This document shows positions 41,389 to 50,114 of a stretch of 64,000 nt of DNA, piece by piece (positions within the stretch are counted from its first letter, which is position 1; every line of letters begins with the position of its first letter). The position numbers were made by a program, and so were the translations under genes. The DNA is from Bacteroidales bacterium (lineage in GTDB: Bacteria; Bacteroidota; Bacteroidia; Bacteroidales; UBA932), in contig JAFZVQ010000067.1 in the NCBI GenBank assembly GCA_017617715.1, forward strand, positions 55,964 through 119,963. The letters run 5' to 3'. The notes beneath the pieces were generated by a model that was given only the letters and a program-made list of their open reading frames with translations, was not told the origin of the DNA and did not search any database.

Positions 41389-42732
41389 ATGGCAAGAGTT
41401 GTTGTTTTAGGAGGAGCTGAAAGCGGCGTGGGAGCCGCAGTGCTCGCAAAAGTAAAAGGATTCGACGTGTTCCTGTCCGACAACGGGAGCATAAAGGACG
41501 AATATGCAAAGACGCTCATCGACTGGAATATCCCGTTCGAGCAGGGCGGCCACACGGCAGAGCTCATACTCAACGCCGACGAGGTGGTGAAGAGCCCCGG
41601 CATACCTTCCACCGCCCCCATGGTGAAGGCTCTCGCCGCACAGGGCACCCACATTGTGTCCGAAATAGAATTCGCTTCGCGTTACGACAACGCCAAGAAG
41701 ATATGCATCACCGGCTCGAACGGCAAGACCACGACCACTTCCCTGATCCACTACCTGCTCAAGGAAGCCGGCCTCAACGTGGGCCTGGGCGGCAACATAG
41801 GCAAGAGCTACGCCCTCCAGGTGGCCACCGAGCAGCACGACTACTACGTACTGGAAATCAGCAGCTTCCAGCTGGACGATACCTATGATTTCAGGCCCGA
41901 CATCGCCGTAATCACGAACATCACCCCCGACCATCTCGACCGTTACGACCACAAGATGGAGAACTACGTCAGGGCAAAGTTCAAGGTCGTGCGCAACCTG
42001 CGTCCCGAAGACTGCTTCATCTTCAACTCCGACGACGCCATCACCATCGAGCACCTCAGCAAGATTGTGATGCAGGCCAAGATGCTGCCCTTCACCCAGG
42101 AAAAGAAGAATCTGGAACAGGGCGCCTGGCTCGACGGCAACCGCATCGTGGTGAAGTACGAGCAGAGCGAAAGCGAAATATACCTCCGCGAGCTCGCCCT
42201 CGGCGGAAGGCACAATATCTACAATTCAATGGCAGCCGCAATTGCCGCGAAGGCATCAGGCATAGAGGATGAAGTCATTCGCAACTCGCTGAAGAGCTTC
42301 TCCCCCATCGAACACCGCCTGGAGCCCGTGCTCAGCATACGCGATGTCATGTATATCAACGATTCCAAGGCCACCAACGTCGATTCAGCATGGTATGCGC
42401 TCGAATGCCAGACCCGTCCGGTGGTGTGGATAGTGGGCGGCACCGACAAGGGCAACGACTACAGCGTGCTCTTCGACCTGGTTCGCGAAAAAGTGAAGGC
42501 CATCGTGTGCCTGGGCGTGGACAACAGCAAGATCCACGCTGCATTCGAGGGCATAGTCGGCAAGGAGAACATGGTGGACACCCTCAGCGCCGAAGAGGCG
42601 GTGCAGGCCTCCAGCAAGTTTGCCGCTTCCGGAGACGTGGTGCTGCTCAGCCCCTGCTGCGCAAGCTTCGACCTCTTCGAGAACTATGAGGACCGTGGAA
42701 AGAAATTCAAGGACGCCGTAAGGAAACTGTAA
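41389..42732 (+). CDS. murD: UDP-MurNAc-L-alanine:D-glutamate ligase
   Basis: 447 residues: N-terminal Rossmann domain ('VVLGGAESGVGAAVLAK'), ATP motif 'ITGSNGKTTTTSLIHYLL', 'NITPDHLDRYDHKMENY', and the C-domain 'INDSKATNVDSAWYAL'. It adds D-Glu to UDP-MurNAc-L-Ala. mraY ends 3 nt upstream and ftsW starts 1 nt downstream. Confidence 0.95.
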   Translation: MARVVVLGGAESGVGAAVLAKVKGFDVFLSDNGSIKDEYAKTLIDWNIPFEQGGHTAELILNADEVVKSPGIPSTAPMVKALAAQGTHIVSEIEFASRYDNAKKICITGSNGKTTTTSLIHYLLKEAGLNVGLGGNIGKSYALQVATEQHDYYVLEISSFQLDDTYDFRPDIAVITNITPDHLDRYDHKMENYVRAKFKVVRNLRPEDCFIFNSDDAITIEHLSKIVMQAKMLPFTQEKKNLEQGAWLDGNRIVVKYEQSESEIYLRELALGGRHNIYNSMAAAIAAKASGIEDEVIRNSLKSFSPIEHRLEPVLSIRDVMYINDSKATNVDSAWYALECQTRPVVWIVGGTDKGNDYSVLFDLVREKVKAIVCLGVDNSKIHAAFEGIVGKENMVDTLSAEEAVQASSKFAASGDVVLLSPCCASFDLFENYEDRGKKFKDAVRKL

Positions 42733-42733
42733 T

Positions 42734-44128
42734 ATGTCGGACAAGAAACGTACAGTCTGGAATATCTTCGACCGTATCGAAGGTGACAAGGTGGTCTGGA
42801 TCATCGCCCTGATGCTGATCCTGTTCTCCATCGTGTGCATCTTCTCGTCGACGTCCCGCCTTCTGGAAGGGACCCAGACACGTATCGACATTGTCCGCAG
42901 CCAGCTGTTTGTGGTGCTGGGCGGCCTGGTGCTCATAATCATCTGCTACAACATAAAGAGTATCAAGTTCTTCCGCTGGCTCTCCAAGTGGGGCTTCCTG
43001 CTGTCGTTCGTGCTGCTGGCCCTGCTCCTGAGCAAGGTCAACCTGCCCCTCCTGCGCTCCATCGAACTGAACGGCGCCCGCCGTATCCTGCAGGTGGCAG
43101 GCTTCCAGATGCATGTGTTCGAAGTGGTCAAGGTGGCTATGGTGATGTATCTCGCCTGGGCACTGGACGCCTTCAAGAAGAAAGAGCTGAAGTGGCCCGA
43201 AAAGGACATCTGGAAGAAGATCGCATACATCTACGCCCCGTTCCTCGTGACCATAGTGATGATAATCCCGGGAAGCAACTCGGCGGCGCTGTTCATCGGC
43301 GGCATCATGTTCATCGTGATACTGCTGGGCGGCGGCAACATGCGCGACATGGCCATCCTCGGCGTCGCGGCCGTGGTGATCATAGGCGCGTGCTGGGGAA
43401 TCTACGAGATAAGCGACCACAAGTACATGGACCGTATAGGGACCGCCATCAGTCGTATCAGCGACCACGAAGACTGGGAGCAGAAGGTGCTGGACTCCCG
43501 TACCGGTTCCAGTGAATACTACAAGTCGCTGGACAAGATACGCCAGCCCTACAGCGCAAAGATAGCGATCAAGGAAGGAGGATTCTTCGGGAAAGGCCCC
43601 GGCCAGAGCACGCAGCGCTACGTGGTGCCGGACATCTCCGAAGACTACATGTACAGCTTCATCGTGGAGGAATACGGACTGTGGGGCGGACTGATAGTGA
43701 TTTTCCTGTATGTGTCGCTCCTTGCCAGGGGCTCGATAATAGTGCGCAACTGCGGAAAAGATACCTATGCGAAGCTGAGTGTGGCGGGCTTGTGCCTGCT
43801 CATCACCGGACAGGCGTTCCTGCACATGTTCGTGAACGCCGACATAGGCCCCATGACAGGCCAGACCCTGCCCCTGATAAGCCATGGCAACAGCGCGTTC
43901 CTGTGCTTCAGCCTTGCATTCGGTATCATCCTCTCTTTCAGCCGCATAGCCCAGAGAAGGATAGAGAAGGAGCAGCGCGACGCGCAGCCGCTCATGGAGC
44001 TTAAGGAGAACGTGCAGGCAGGGCTCCAGGACCTTGACGACTTCGAGAGCGGAGAGATGAAGGATGAGGAAGAAGAAAACCTGCAGGAAATTGAATTGAC
44101 CGACGAAATGAACGACTATGGAGTATAG
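42734..44128 (+). CDS. ftsW: SEDS-family septal glycosyltransferase FtsW
   Basis: 464 residues with about ten membrane helices and a charged cytoplasmic tail (about 410-464). SEDS features: 'NGARRILQVAGFQMHVFEVVK', 'GTGQSTQRYVVPD'-type loop (here 'GPGQSTQRYVVPDISEDYMY') and 'GQTLPLISHGNSAFLCF'. It polymerises lipid II at the septum with FtsI. It overlaps murG by 11 nt. Confidence 0.93.
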   Translation: MSDKKRTVWNIFDRIEGDKVVWIIALMLILFSIVCIFSSTSRLLEGTQTRIDIVRSQLFVVLGGLVLIIICYNIKSIKFFRWLSKWGFLLSFVLLALLLSKVNLPLLRSIELNGARRILQVAGFQMHVFEVVKVAMVMYLAWALDAFKKKELKWPEKDIWKKIAYIYAPFLVTIVMIIPGSNSAALFIGGIMFIVILLGGGNMRDMAILGVAAVVIIGACWGIYEISDHKYMDRIGTAISRISDHEDWEQKVLDSRTGSSEYYKSLDKIRQPYSAKIAIKEGGFFGKGPGQSTQRYVVPDISEDYMYSFIVEEYGLWGGLIVIFLYVSLLARGSIIVRNCGKDTYAKLSVAGLCLLITGQAFLHMFVNADIGPMTGQTLPLISHGNSAFLCFSLAFGIILSFSRIAQRRIEKEQRDAQPLMELKENVQAGLQDLDDFESGEMKDEEEENLQEIELTDEMNDYGV

Positions 44129-45248
44129 GAAGTTAAGGGTAATAATCAGCGGCGGCGGCACCGGCGGGCACATTTTCCCGGCCGTGTCGATAGCCAGGAA
44201 GCTCAAGGAAGTGAATCCTGCGAGCGAGATACTCTTTGTCGGCGCCCAGGGCAAGATGGAGATGGAGAAGGTCCCCCGCGAGGGCTTCGAAATCATAGGT
44301 CTGCCCATAGTCGGCCTGCAGCGCCAGCTGACGCTCCGTAACCTGCTGAACGACATCCAGGTGCCGTTCAAGTTCGTCGGAAGCATAGCAAAGGCCCGCC
44401 GCATCATAAAGGATTTCAAGCCGGAAATAGCAGTCGGCGTGGGCGGATACGCCAGCGCTCCCCTGCTGATGGCGGCCACGCGCATGCGCATCCCCGCCCT
44501 CATCCAGGAGCAGAACGGATTCGCCGGCCTGACCAACAAGATGCTGGGAAAGAAGGTGCAGAGCATCTGCGTAGCCTACGAAGGCATGGAGCGTTTCTTC
44601 CCGGCCGGCAAGATAATACTCAGCGGCAACCCCATACGCCCCGAGATGCATCCCTACTCCGAAGCCGAAAAGCGCGAAGGCATTGAATTCTACGGGTTCG
44701 ATCCCGCCAAGCGCCATATCCTGATAGTGGGCGGCAGCCTCGGCAGCGGCACCCTCAACAACGCCATGAAAGGCTGGATAGAGGCCGGATGCCCCGGAGG
44801 AGAAGACGTAGAAGTGCTCTGGCAGTGCGGAAAATACTACAAGGCAGGCATCGACGCCTTCATGGAAGGCCGGGACCTGCCGGGTGTGGTCCACACCGAC
44901 TTTATCTCGCGCATGGACCTCGCCTACGCCATGGCCGACGTCATCGTGAGCCGCAGCGGCGCTTCATCGGTGTCGGAAATATGCGCCACCTCCAAGGCCG
45001 CCGTGTTCGTGCCATCGCCCAACGTGGCTGAGGACCACCAGACCCACAACGCCATGGCCCTGGTGCGCAGGGACGCGGCCCTCATGGTACCCGACGCGCA
45101 GGCGCGGGAGAAGCTCCTGGGCACCGCACTGGCCCTGGTCCACGACCCCGGGCGCATTGCCTTGCTGGAAAAGAACGCCGCAGCGATGGCCCTGCCGGAC
45201 GCGGCGCAGACTATAGTTGACGAAATTTACAAGATACTTTCAAAATGA
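44118..45248 (+). CDS. murG: Lipid II synthase (UDP-GlcNAc transferase)
   Basis: 376 residues, GT28 fold. The N-terminal 'ISGGGTGGHIFPAVSIARKL', 'GVGGYASAPLLMAAT', 'QEQNGFAGLTNKML' and C-terminal 'GGSLGSGTLNNAM' and 'SRSGASSVSEICAT' are the family motifs. It adds GlcNAc to lipid I on the inner membrane face. Overlaps ftsW at the start and murC (ATGA) at the end. Confidence 0.95.
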   Translation: MEYRKLRVIISGGGTGGHIFPAVSIARKLKEVNPASEILFVGAQGKMEMEKVPREGFEIIGLPIVGLQRQLTLRNLLNDIQVPFKFVGSIAKARRIIKDFKPEIAVGVGGYASAPLLMAATRMRIPALIQEQNGFAGLTNKMLGKKVQSICVAYEGMERFFPAGKIILSGNPIRPEMHPYSEAEKREGIEFYGFDPAKRHILIVGGSLGSGTLNNAMKGWIEAGCPGGEDVEVLWQCGKYYKAGIDAFMEGRDLPGVVHTDFISRMDLAYAMADVIVSRSGASSVSEICATSKAAVFVPSPNVAEDHQTHNAMALVRRDAALMVPDAQAREKLLGTALALVHDPGRIALLEKNAAAMALPDAAQTIVDEIYKILSK

Positions 45249-46609
45249 GGGACGAGAAGCTTAAATATGTCTATTTCATAGGGATAGGCGGAATAGGGAT
45301 GAGTGCCATAGCAAGGTGGTACAAGTTCCGCGGCCATGAAGTATCCGGCTACGACCGCACCCCTTCGGACCTGACGGCCGCCCTTCAGGCAGAAGGTATC
45401 GATGTCCATTATGAAGACGACTGCACCAAGGTGCCCGCCGACAAGGAAAGCACCCTGGTCATCTACACCCCCGCCGTGCCCGCAGAGTTCGGAGAGCTGC
45501 AGTTCGTGCAGCAGCAGGGCTACCGGGTGGTCAAGCGCTCGCAGGCCCTCGGCGAAATCACTTCCGGGCTCGCCTGCCTCGCCGTAGCCGGTACCCACGG
45601 CAAGACAACCACATCCACGCTGGTGGCCCACATCCTCACCGAAGGCGGCGAGGGCTGCTCCGCGTTCCTCGGAGGCATATCCAAGAACTACGGCAGCAAC
45701 CTGCTGATGAGCCGCACCCCGGTGGTGGTGGCGGAGGCGGACGAATTCGACCGCTCATTCCTGCAGCTGCATCCCGACATCGCAGTGATCACGGCCATGG
45801 ACGCCGACCACCTCGACATCTACGGTGACCTGGAGCATGTCCAGGAAGCCTTCCGCATGTTCGCGGCGCAGGTGCACGAAACATTGATTCTCAAATACGG
45901 CCTCCCGGTCACGCAGGACCAGGTGAGCGCCCGCATATATACATACCATTTCGACGACCCCCGCGCCGATTTCCACAGCAGCCGGCTCAGGCTCGGCTCC
46001 GACGGCCACTACACCTTCGACCTGGTGTACCCCGGCGGCGTGCTGAGCGACATCCGCGTCGGCGCCCTCGGATGGGTGAACGTGGAGAACAGCATCGCCG
46101 CAGCTGCCGTGTGCCTCTGCTACGGGGTGGACGGTCAGAAGATGCGCCGCGCCATCGGCAGCTTCAAGGGGGTGCAGCGCCGCCTCGACGAGCACGTGTG
46201 CAAGCCCGGGCTCTCCTACATCGACGACTATGCCCACCATCCGGCGGAGCTCGCCAGCGCCATTTCCTCGCTGCGCGGCATCTTCCCCGGACGCAGGATA
46301 ACCGGCGTGTTCCAGCCGCACCTCTACACCCGCACGCGCGATTTCGCGCCCCAGTTTGCAGAAGCGCTCAGCGCCCTGGACGAGCTGATCCTGCTGGACA
46401 TCTACCCCGCCCGCGAGGAGCCCATCCCCGGGGTGAGCTCCGAACTGATTTTCAAGGACGTGACCTGCGCCTCCAAGCTGATGATACGCAAGGAGGAGCT
46501 GATGGACACGCTCGCCGGCCGGCAGCTCGACGTGCTCGCCACCTTCGGCGCCGGCAACATAGACCGTTTCGTTGAACCCCTTACCCGCATGCTGGACGCA
46601 AGAAAATGA
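45245..46609 (+). CDS. murC: UDP-MurNAc:L-alanine ligase
   Basis: 454 residues. 'YFIGIGGIGMSAIARWYKFR' (N-terminal Rossmann domain), 'AVAGTHGKTTTSTLVAHIL' (ATP), 'AEADEFDRSFLQLHPDIAVI' and 'DDYAHHPAELASAI' are diagnostic. It starts the stem-peptide pathway. ATGA overlaps join it to murG and ftsQ. Confidence 0.95.
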   Translation: MRDEKLKYVYFIGIGGIGMSAIARWYKFRGHEVSGYDRTPSDLTAALQAEGIDVHYEDDCTKVPADKESTLVIYTPAVPAEFGELQFVQQQGYRVVKRSQALGEITSGLACLAVAGTHGKTTTSTLVAHILTEGGEGCSAFLGGISKNYGSNLLMSRTPVVVAEADEFDRSFLQLHPDIAVITAMDADHLDIYGDLEHVQEAFRMFAAQVHETLILKYGLPVTQDQVSARIYTYHFDDPRADFHSSRLRLGSDGHYTFDLVYPGGVLSDIRVGALGWVNVENSIAAAAVCLCYGVDGQKMRRAIGSFKGVQRRLDEHVCKPGLSYIDDYAHHPAELASAISSLRGIFPGRRITGVFQPHLYTRTRDFAPQFAEALSALDELILLDIYPAREEPIPGVSSELIFKDVTCASKLMIRKEELMDTLAGRQLDVLATFGAGNIDRFVEPLTRMLDARK

Positions 46610-47367
46610 GTGTCTCCCGTAAACATATAGCTTTCGCCTTCATCCTGGCGCTGATTTCAGTCGGGTTCGCCCTGCTGGCGGGCGCGGCACACGTCAGCCG
46701 TTCCTCCAAGCTGTGCAACGGGCTTGACGTGCGCATCCGGGAGAACTACGAATTCGTGACCGCGGAGGACATCAAAGAATTCCTGGACAAGAAGTACGGG
46801 GCCTACATCGGCGTGCGGCTCGACAGCCTCGACCTCGGGCGTATCGAAAAGATGCTGGAGGAGAACAGCGTGGTGCTCAGCAGCGAAGCGTGGACCACTT
46901 CCGACGGCATCCTGCACGTGAGCGTGTCGCAAAGGGTGCCGGCAGTGCGCTTCCAGAGGGGTGATTATGGGTTCTACATGGATAAGACCGGATTTGTGTT
47001 CCCGCTCCACAAGACCTACACCGCCGAGGTGCCCGTGATCGAGGGAGCCATCCCCAGGATCGAGGACGGAGGCTATGACAAGTGGTCGGAGGGAGTGCTG
47101 CAGCTCCTGGATTATATCGCCGGTTCGAAGATCTGGAAAGACAGGATAGAGAAGATTAGCGTGGCGAACTGCGGCGACATAGAGCTGAAGACCGTGGACG
47201 GGAAGGAAAGGTTCATATTCGGATTCCCGGACGCCATCCCGGAGAAGTTCGGCAAGATGGGGAAATACTACTCCCACATACTTCCCAGCGAAGGCAAAGG
47301 CGCGGGATACTATAAAAGCGTGAATTTGAAATTCAACAAACAAATCATATGCAGGAAAGATATATAG
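46606..47367 (+). CDS. ftsQ: FtsQ/DivIB-like cell-division protein
   Basis: 253 residues with one N-terminal membrane helix (about 6-28, 'IAFAFILALISVGFALLAGA'), a POTRA-like domain ('YEFVTAEDIKEFLDKKYGAY', 'IEKMLEENSVVLSSEAW') and a beta domain ('RVPAVRFQRGDYGFYMDKTG'). Sequence identity to E. coli FtsQ is low, but topology, domain order and position between murC and ftsA support the call. It overlaps ftsA by 19 nt. Confidence 0.85.
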   Translation: MSVSRKHIAFAFILALISVGFALLAGAAHVSRSSKLCNGLDVRIRENYEFVTAEDIKEFLDKKYGAYIGVRLDSLDLGRIEKMLEENSVVLSSEAWTTSDGILHVSVSQRVPAVRFQRGDYGFYMDKTGFVFPLHKTYTAEVPVIEGAIPRIEDGGYDKWSEGVLQLLDYIAGSKIWKDRIEKISVANCGDIELKTVDGKERFIFGFPDAIPEKFGKMGKYYSHILPSEGKGAGYYKSVNLKFNKQIICRKDI

Positions 47368-48863
47368 CGACAGTCGATCTGGGCACTTCGAAGCTCGCTC
47401 TGTGTGTAGCAAAGGTCATAGGCGAGAACGTCCAGATCATCTACTACAAGGAGCGCCCTTCGGACGGCATACGCTACAACTGCGTATTCAACCCGAAGAG
47501 GGCCGCCGCCCCCTTGCGCGCCGCCATCGCGGAGGCAGAGGACGAGCTGCAGATAAAGATACTGCAGGTCGTGGTTGGCCTTCCCCGCTACAACGTGCGC
47601 CAGGAGACCGCCAGCGCCAAGATAGACCGCAGCGACCCTTCCAAGCTCATCGAAGACGAGGAAATCTCCACCCTGAAGAATTTCGCGCTTGATTCCTATC
47701 CGCTCAACGACAGCAACAACGAACTCATCTACGGCGCCGTGCCTCAGTCTTTCTCGACTGACGACGTGATCGGTTCGGACGAAGACGTGGTGGGAACATG
47801 CAGCGACACTCTCGCCGGCAATTTCAAGATTTTCGTGGGTGCCAAGAAGGCCGTGCGCAACATAGACATTATGCTCAACAACGCGGGGATAGCCCTTGCC
47901 CAGGCCATCTTCACCCCGTCCGCAGTCGGCGAGGCCGTGCTCAAGAACGACGAAATGACCAACGGCGTGGCCCTCATCGAGATGGGCGCAGGCGTGACTT
48001 CCCTCTCCATCTACCAGGGAGGCATAATGCGCTACTACTCAGCCATTCCCTTCGGCGGCAAGAACATCACCACCGACATCCGCCTGGAATGCGCTTTCGA
48101 CGACGTGCTCGCCGAGAACATAAAGCTCGCCTTCGGAGCCTGCCTGCCCGAGAAACTCCAGACCATGGGCGACAAGATAATCCAGATCAACGACGAGGAG
48201 AACGGTTCCTACGAGCATCTGGGCGTCAAATATCTTTCTGAAATAATCACCAGCAGGTGCCGGGAAATAGTGCTCGCGATACTGTATCTGATACAGGAAA
48301 GCGGCTTTGCGGACAGGCTGCGCTGCGGAATAGTCCTCACTGGCGGCGGCGCCAACCTCGCCAACCTCGCCAACCTGATAAAGGAAGAATCGGGCTACAA
48401 CGTGCGAATAGGCTTCCCCCTGAGCCGCAAGTTCAGCTCCGACGGCTGCACAGGCATAGGCGAGGCTGAAGCCTCCGCCTCGGTGGGCATGGTGCTGGAA
48501 GCCGCCGGCGACCCCTACCTCAACTGCATCGAGGAATCCGTGCGCGTGCCGGCTCCCAAGGCAAAGGAAGAGACCAGGCCGGAAGAGGCCCCGGCAGACT
48601 CCGGCAAACCCGCTTCCGACGACAAGCCGCAGGGCACGCTCTTCTCCGACGACGAGTTCGAGAAGGTGGTCAAGACCAAGATAGTCAAGACTCCCGGCAG
48701 GAGCCAGCGGCAGAAGCCCCAGAAGCCCCCGAAACCGCCCAAAGAGGGCCCCAGCGGCCTCAAGGTGCTCTGGGAGAAAGTGGGGACCATATTTGAGAAC
48801 GGATTCGACGGAGTGCTGGGCGGATTCTACGATGAAATGGGTAACAACGAAGCAAAGGAATAA
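47349..48863 (+). CDS. ftsA: Cell-division actin-like protein FtsA
   Basis: 504 residues, longer than E. coli FtsA because of a Pro/Lys-rich linker (about 400-460). 'YIATVDLGTSKLALCVAKVI' (phosphate 1), 'GVALIEMGAGVTSLSIYQGG' (phosphate 2) and 'RCGIVLTGGGANLANLANLI' (adenosine) define the actin fold. After the linker, 'SGLKVLWEKVGTIFENGFDG' resembles the amphipathic membrane-targeting helix. It anchors FtsZ to the membrane. ftsZ begins 3 nt later. Confidence 0.93.
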   Translation: MQERYIATVDLGTSKLALCVAKVIGENVQIIYYKERPSDGIRYNCVFNPKRAAAPLRAAIAEAEDELQIKILQVVVGLPRYNVRQETASAKIDRSDPSKLIEDEEISTLKNFALDSYPLNDSNNELIYGAVPQSFSTDDVIGSDEDVVGTCSDTLAGNFKIFVGAKKAVRNIDIMLNNAGIALAQAIFTPSAVGEAVLKNDEMTNGVALIEMGAGVTSLSIYQGGIMRYYSAIPFGGKNITTDIRLECAFDDVLAENIKLAFGACLPEKLQTMGDKIIQINDEENGSYEHLGVKYLSEIITSRCREIVLAILYLIQESGFADRLRCGIVLTGGGANLANLANLIKEESGYNVRIGFPLSRKFSSDGCTGIGEAEASASVGMVLEAAGDPYLNCIEESVRVPAPKAKEETRPEEAPADSGKPASDDKPQGTLFSDDEFEKVVKTKIVKTPGRSQRQKPQKPPKPPKEGPSGLKVLWEKVGTIFENGFDGVLGGFYDEMGNNEAKE

Positions 48864-48866
48864 GAT

Positions 48867-50114
48867 ATGTTCGAGGATTTCAATATAGACCTGGAAGAGA
48901 CGACGCCCAAGGACTGGAAGCGTTCCGACCAGATTATCAAGGTGATAGGCGTTGGCGGCGGCGGCTGCAACGCAGTCTCCTACATGTACCGCACCGGCAT
49001 TGAAGGGTGCAGCTTCGTGGTCTGCAACACCGACTCGCAGGCGCTCGAATGCAGCCCCGTGCCCGTGAAGATCCAGATGGGAGCGGGCCTGGGCGCCGGC
49101 ACGAACCCTATCAAGGGCCGTAACGCCGCACTCGACAGCCAGGCTGAGATCGAAAAGAAAATCATCGACACCGGCACCCGTATGCTGTTCATCACCGCCG
49201 GCATGGGCGGCGGCACGGGCACCGGCGCAGCCCCCATCATTGCCAAGATGGCCAAGGAGAAGGGCATACTCACCGTGGCCGTGGTCACTCTTCCGTTCAA
49301 GAACGAAGGCGACAGGGCCATGTCCAGGGCAATCGACGGTATCCAGGAACTGGAGAAGAACGTGGACTCGCTGCTCATAATCAACAACGAGAAGCTCTAC
49401 GACCACTTCGGCGACCAGCTCACCCACAACGCCTTCCCCAAGGCTGACGAAGTGCTCACCACCGCCGTCAAGGGCATCATTGAGATAATCCAGAAGCCCG
49501 GCTACATCAACGTGGACTTCGAGGACGTGATGACCATGATGAAAGACAGCGGCATGGCGCTGATGGGCTACGGCGAAGGCAGCGGCCCCAACCGCATCGA
49601 AGAGGCGGTTAGCCAGGCCTTCGAGTCTCCCCTGCTCAACGACTTCGACCTCACCACCGCCAAGAACGTGCTTGTGAACATCACCGGCGGCAAGAACGAG
49701 CAGGGCCTGACCATGGACGACATGTCCGAAATCAACCGCCGCATCGACGAATACACGGGCGGCGCCAACAACTTCAAACGCGGCCTCATCTGGGATGAGG
49801 ACCCCGCCACCGGCGACAAGATCCACATCACTTCCATAGTGACGGGGCTCAAGTTCATCGACATTGTGGGTTCGCGCCGCGACATGGGCAATTATATAAT
49901 GATTACCCGTAATTTCACATACGACAAGAACGAGGCCGCAAGTTCCCAGGGCATCAACCTGATCGAGGACAGCGTGGGTTCACGGATAGGATACAGTTCC
50001 ACCGACAACCAGCGTGCATTCCGTTTCGACCCGGAAAAGAAGCCCGTCCTGCTGGTCCACACCGGCGAGCAGATCTCCGACCTCGAAAACATACCGGCAA
50101 TACGCAGATCATGA
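48867..50114 (+). CDS. ftsZ: Cell-division tubulin FtsZ
   Basis: 415 residues. 'IKVIGVGGGGCNAVSYMYRT', 'ITAGMGGGTGTGAAPIIAKM' (GTP signature), 'PFKNEGDRAMSRA' and the T7 loop 'GYINVDFEDVMTMM' are present. The tail is short and ends 'LENIPAIRRS', the C-terminal peptide that binds FtsA. It assembles the Z ring. Its stop overlaps the gltX ATG (ATGA), which ties a tRNA synthetase to the division operon. Confidence 0.96.
   Translation: MFEDFNIDLEETTPKDWKRSDQIIKVIGVGGGGCNAVSYMYRTGIEGCSFVVCNTDSQALECSPVPVKIQMGAGLGAGTNPIKGRNAALDSQAEIEKKIIDTGTRMLFITAGMGGGTGTGAAPIIAKMAKEKGILTVAVVTLPFKNEGDRAMSRAIDGIQELEKNVDSLLIINNEKLYDHFGDQLTHNAFPKADEVLTTAVKGIIEIIQKPGYINVDFEDVMTMMKDSGMALMGYGEGSGPNRIEEAVSQAFESPLLNDFDLTTAKNVLVNITGGKNEQGLTMDDMSEINRRIDEYTGGANNFKRGLIWDEDPATGDKIHITSIVTGLKFIDIVGSRRDMGNYIMITRNFTYDKNEAASSQGINLIEDSVGSRIGYSSTDNQRAFRFDPEKKPVLLVHTGEQISDLENIPAIRRS

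Noticed and set aside
42707-44566. 619-codon open frame antisense to ftsW/murG
   Set aside because: Crosses two well-supported opposite-strand genes and has no recognisable domain or start context.
48039-49826. 595-codon open frame antisense to ftsA/ftsZ
   Set aside because: Spans the junction of two essential genes; shadow frame.
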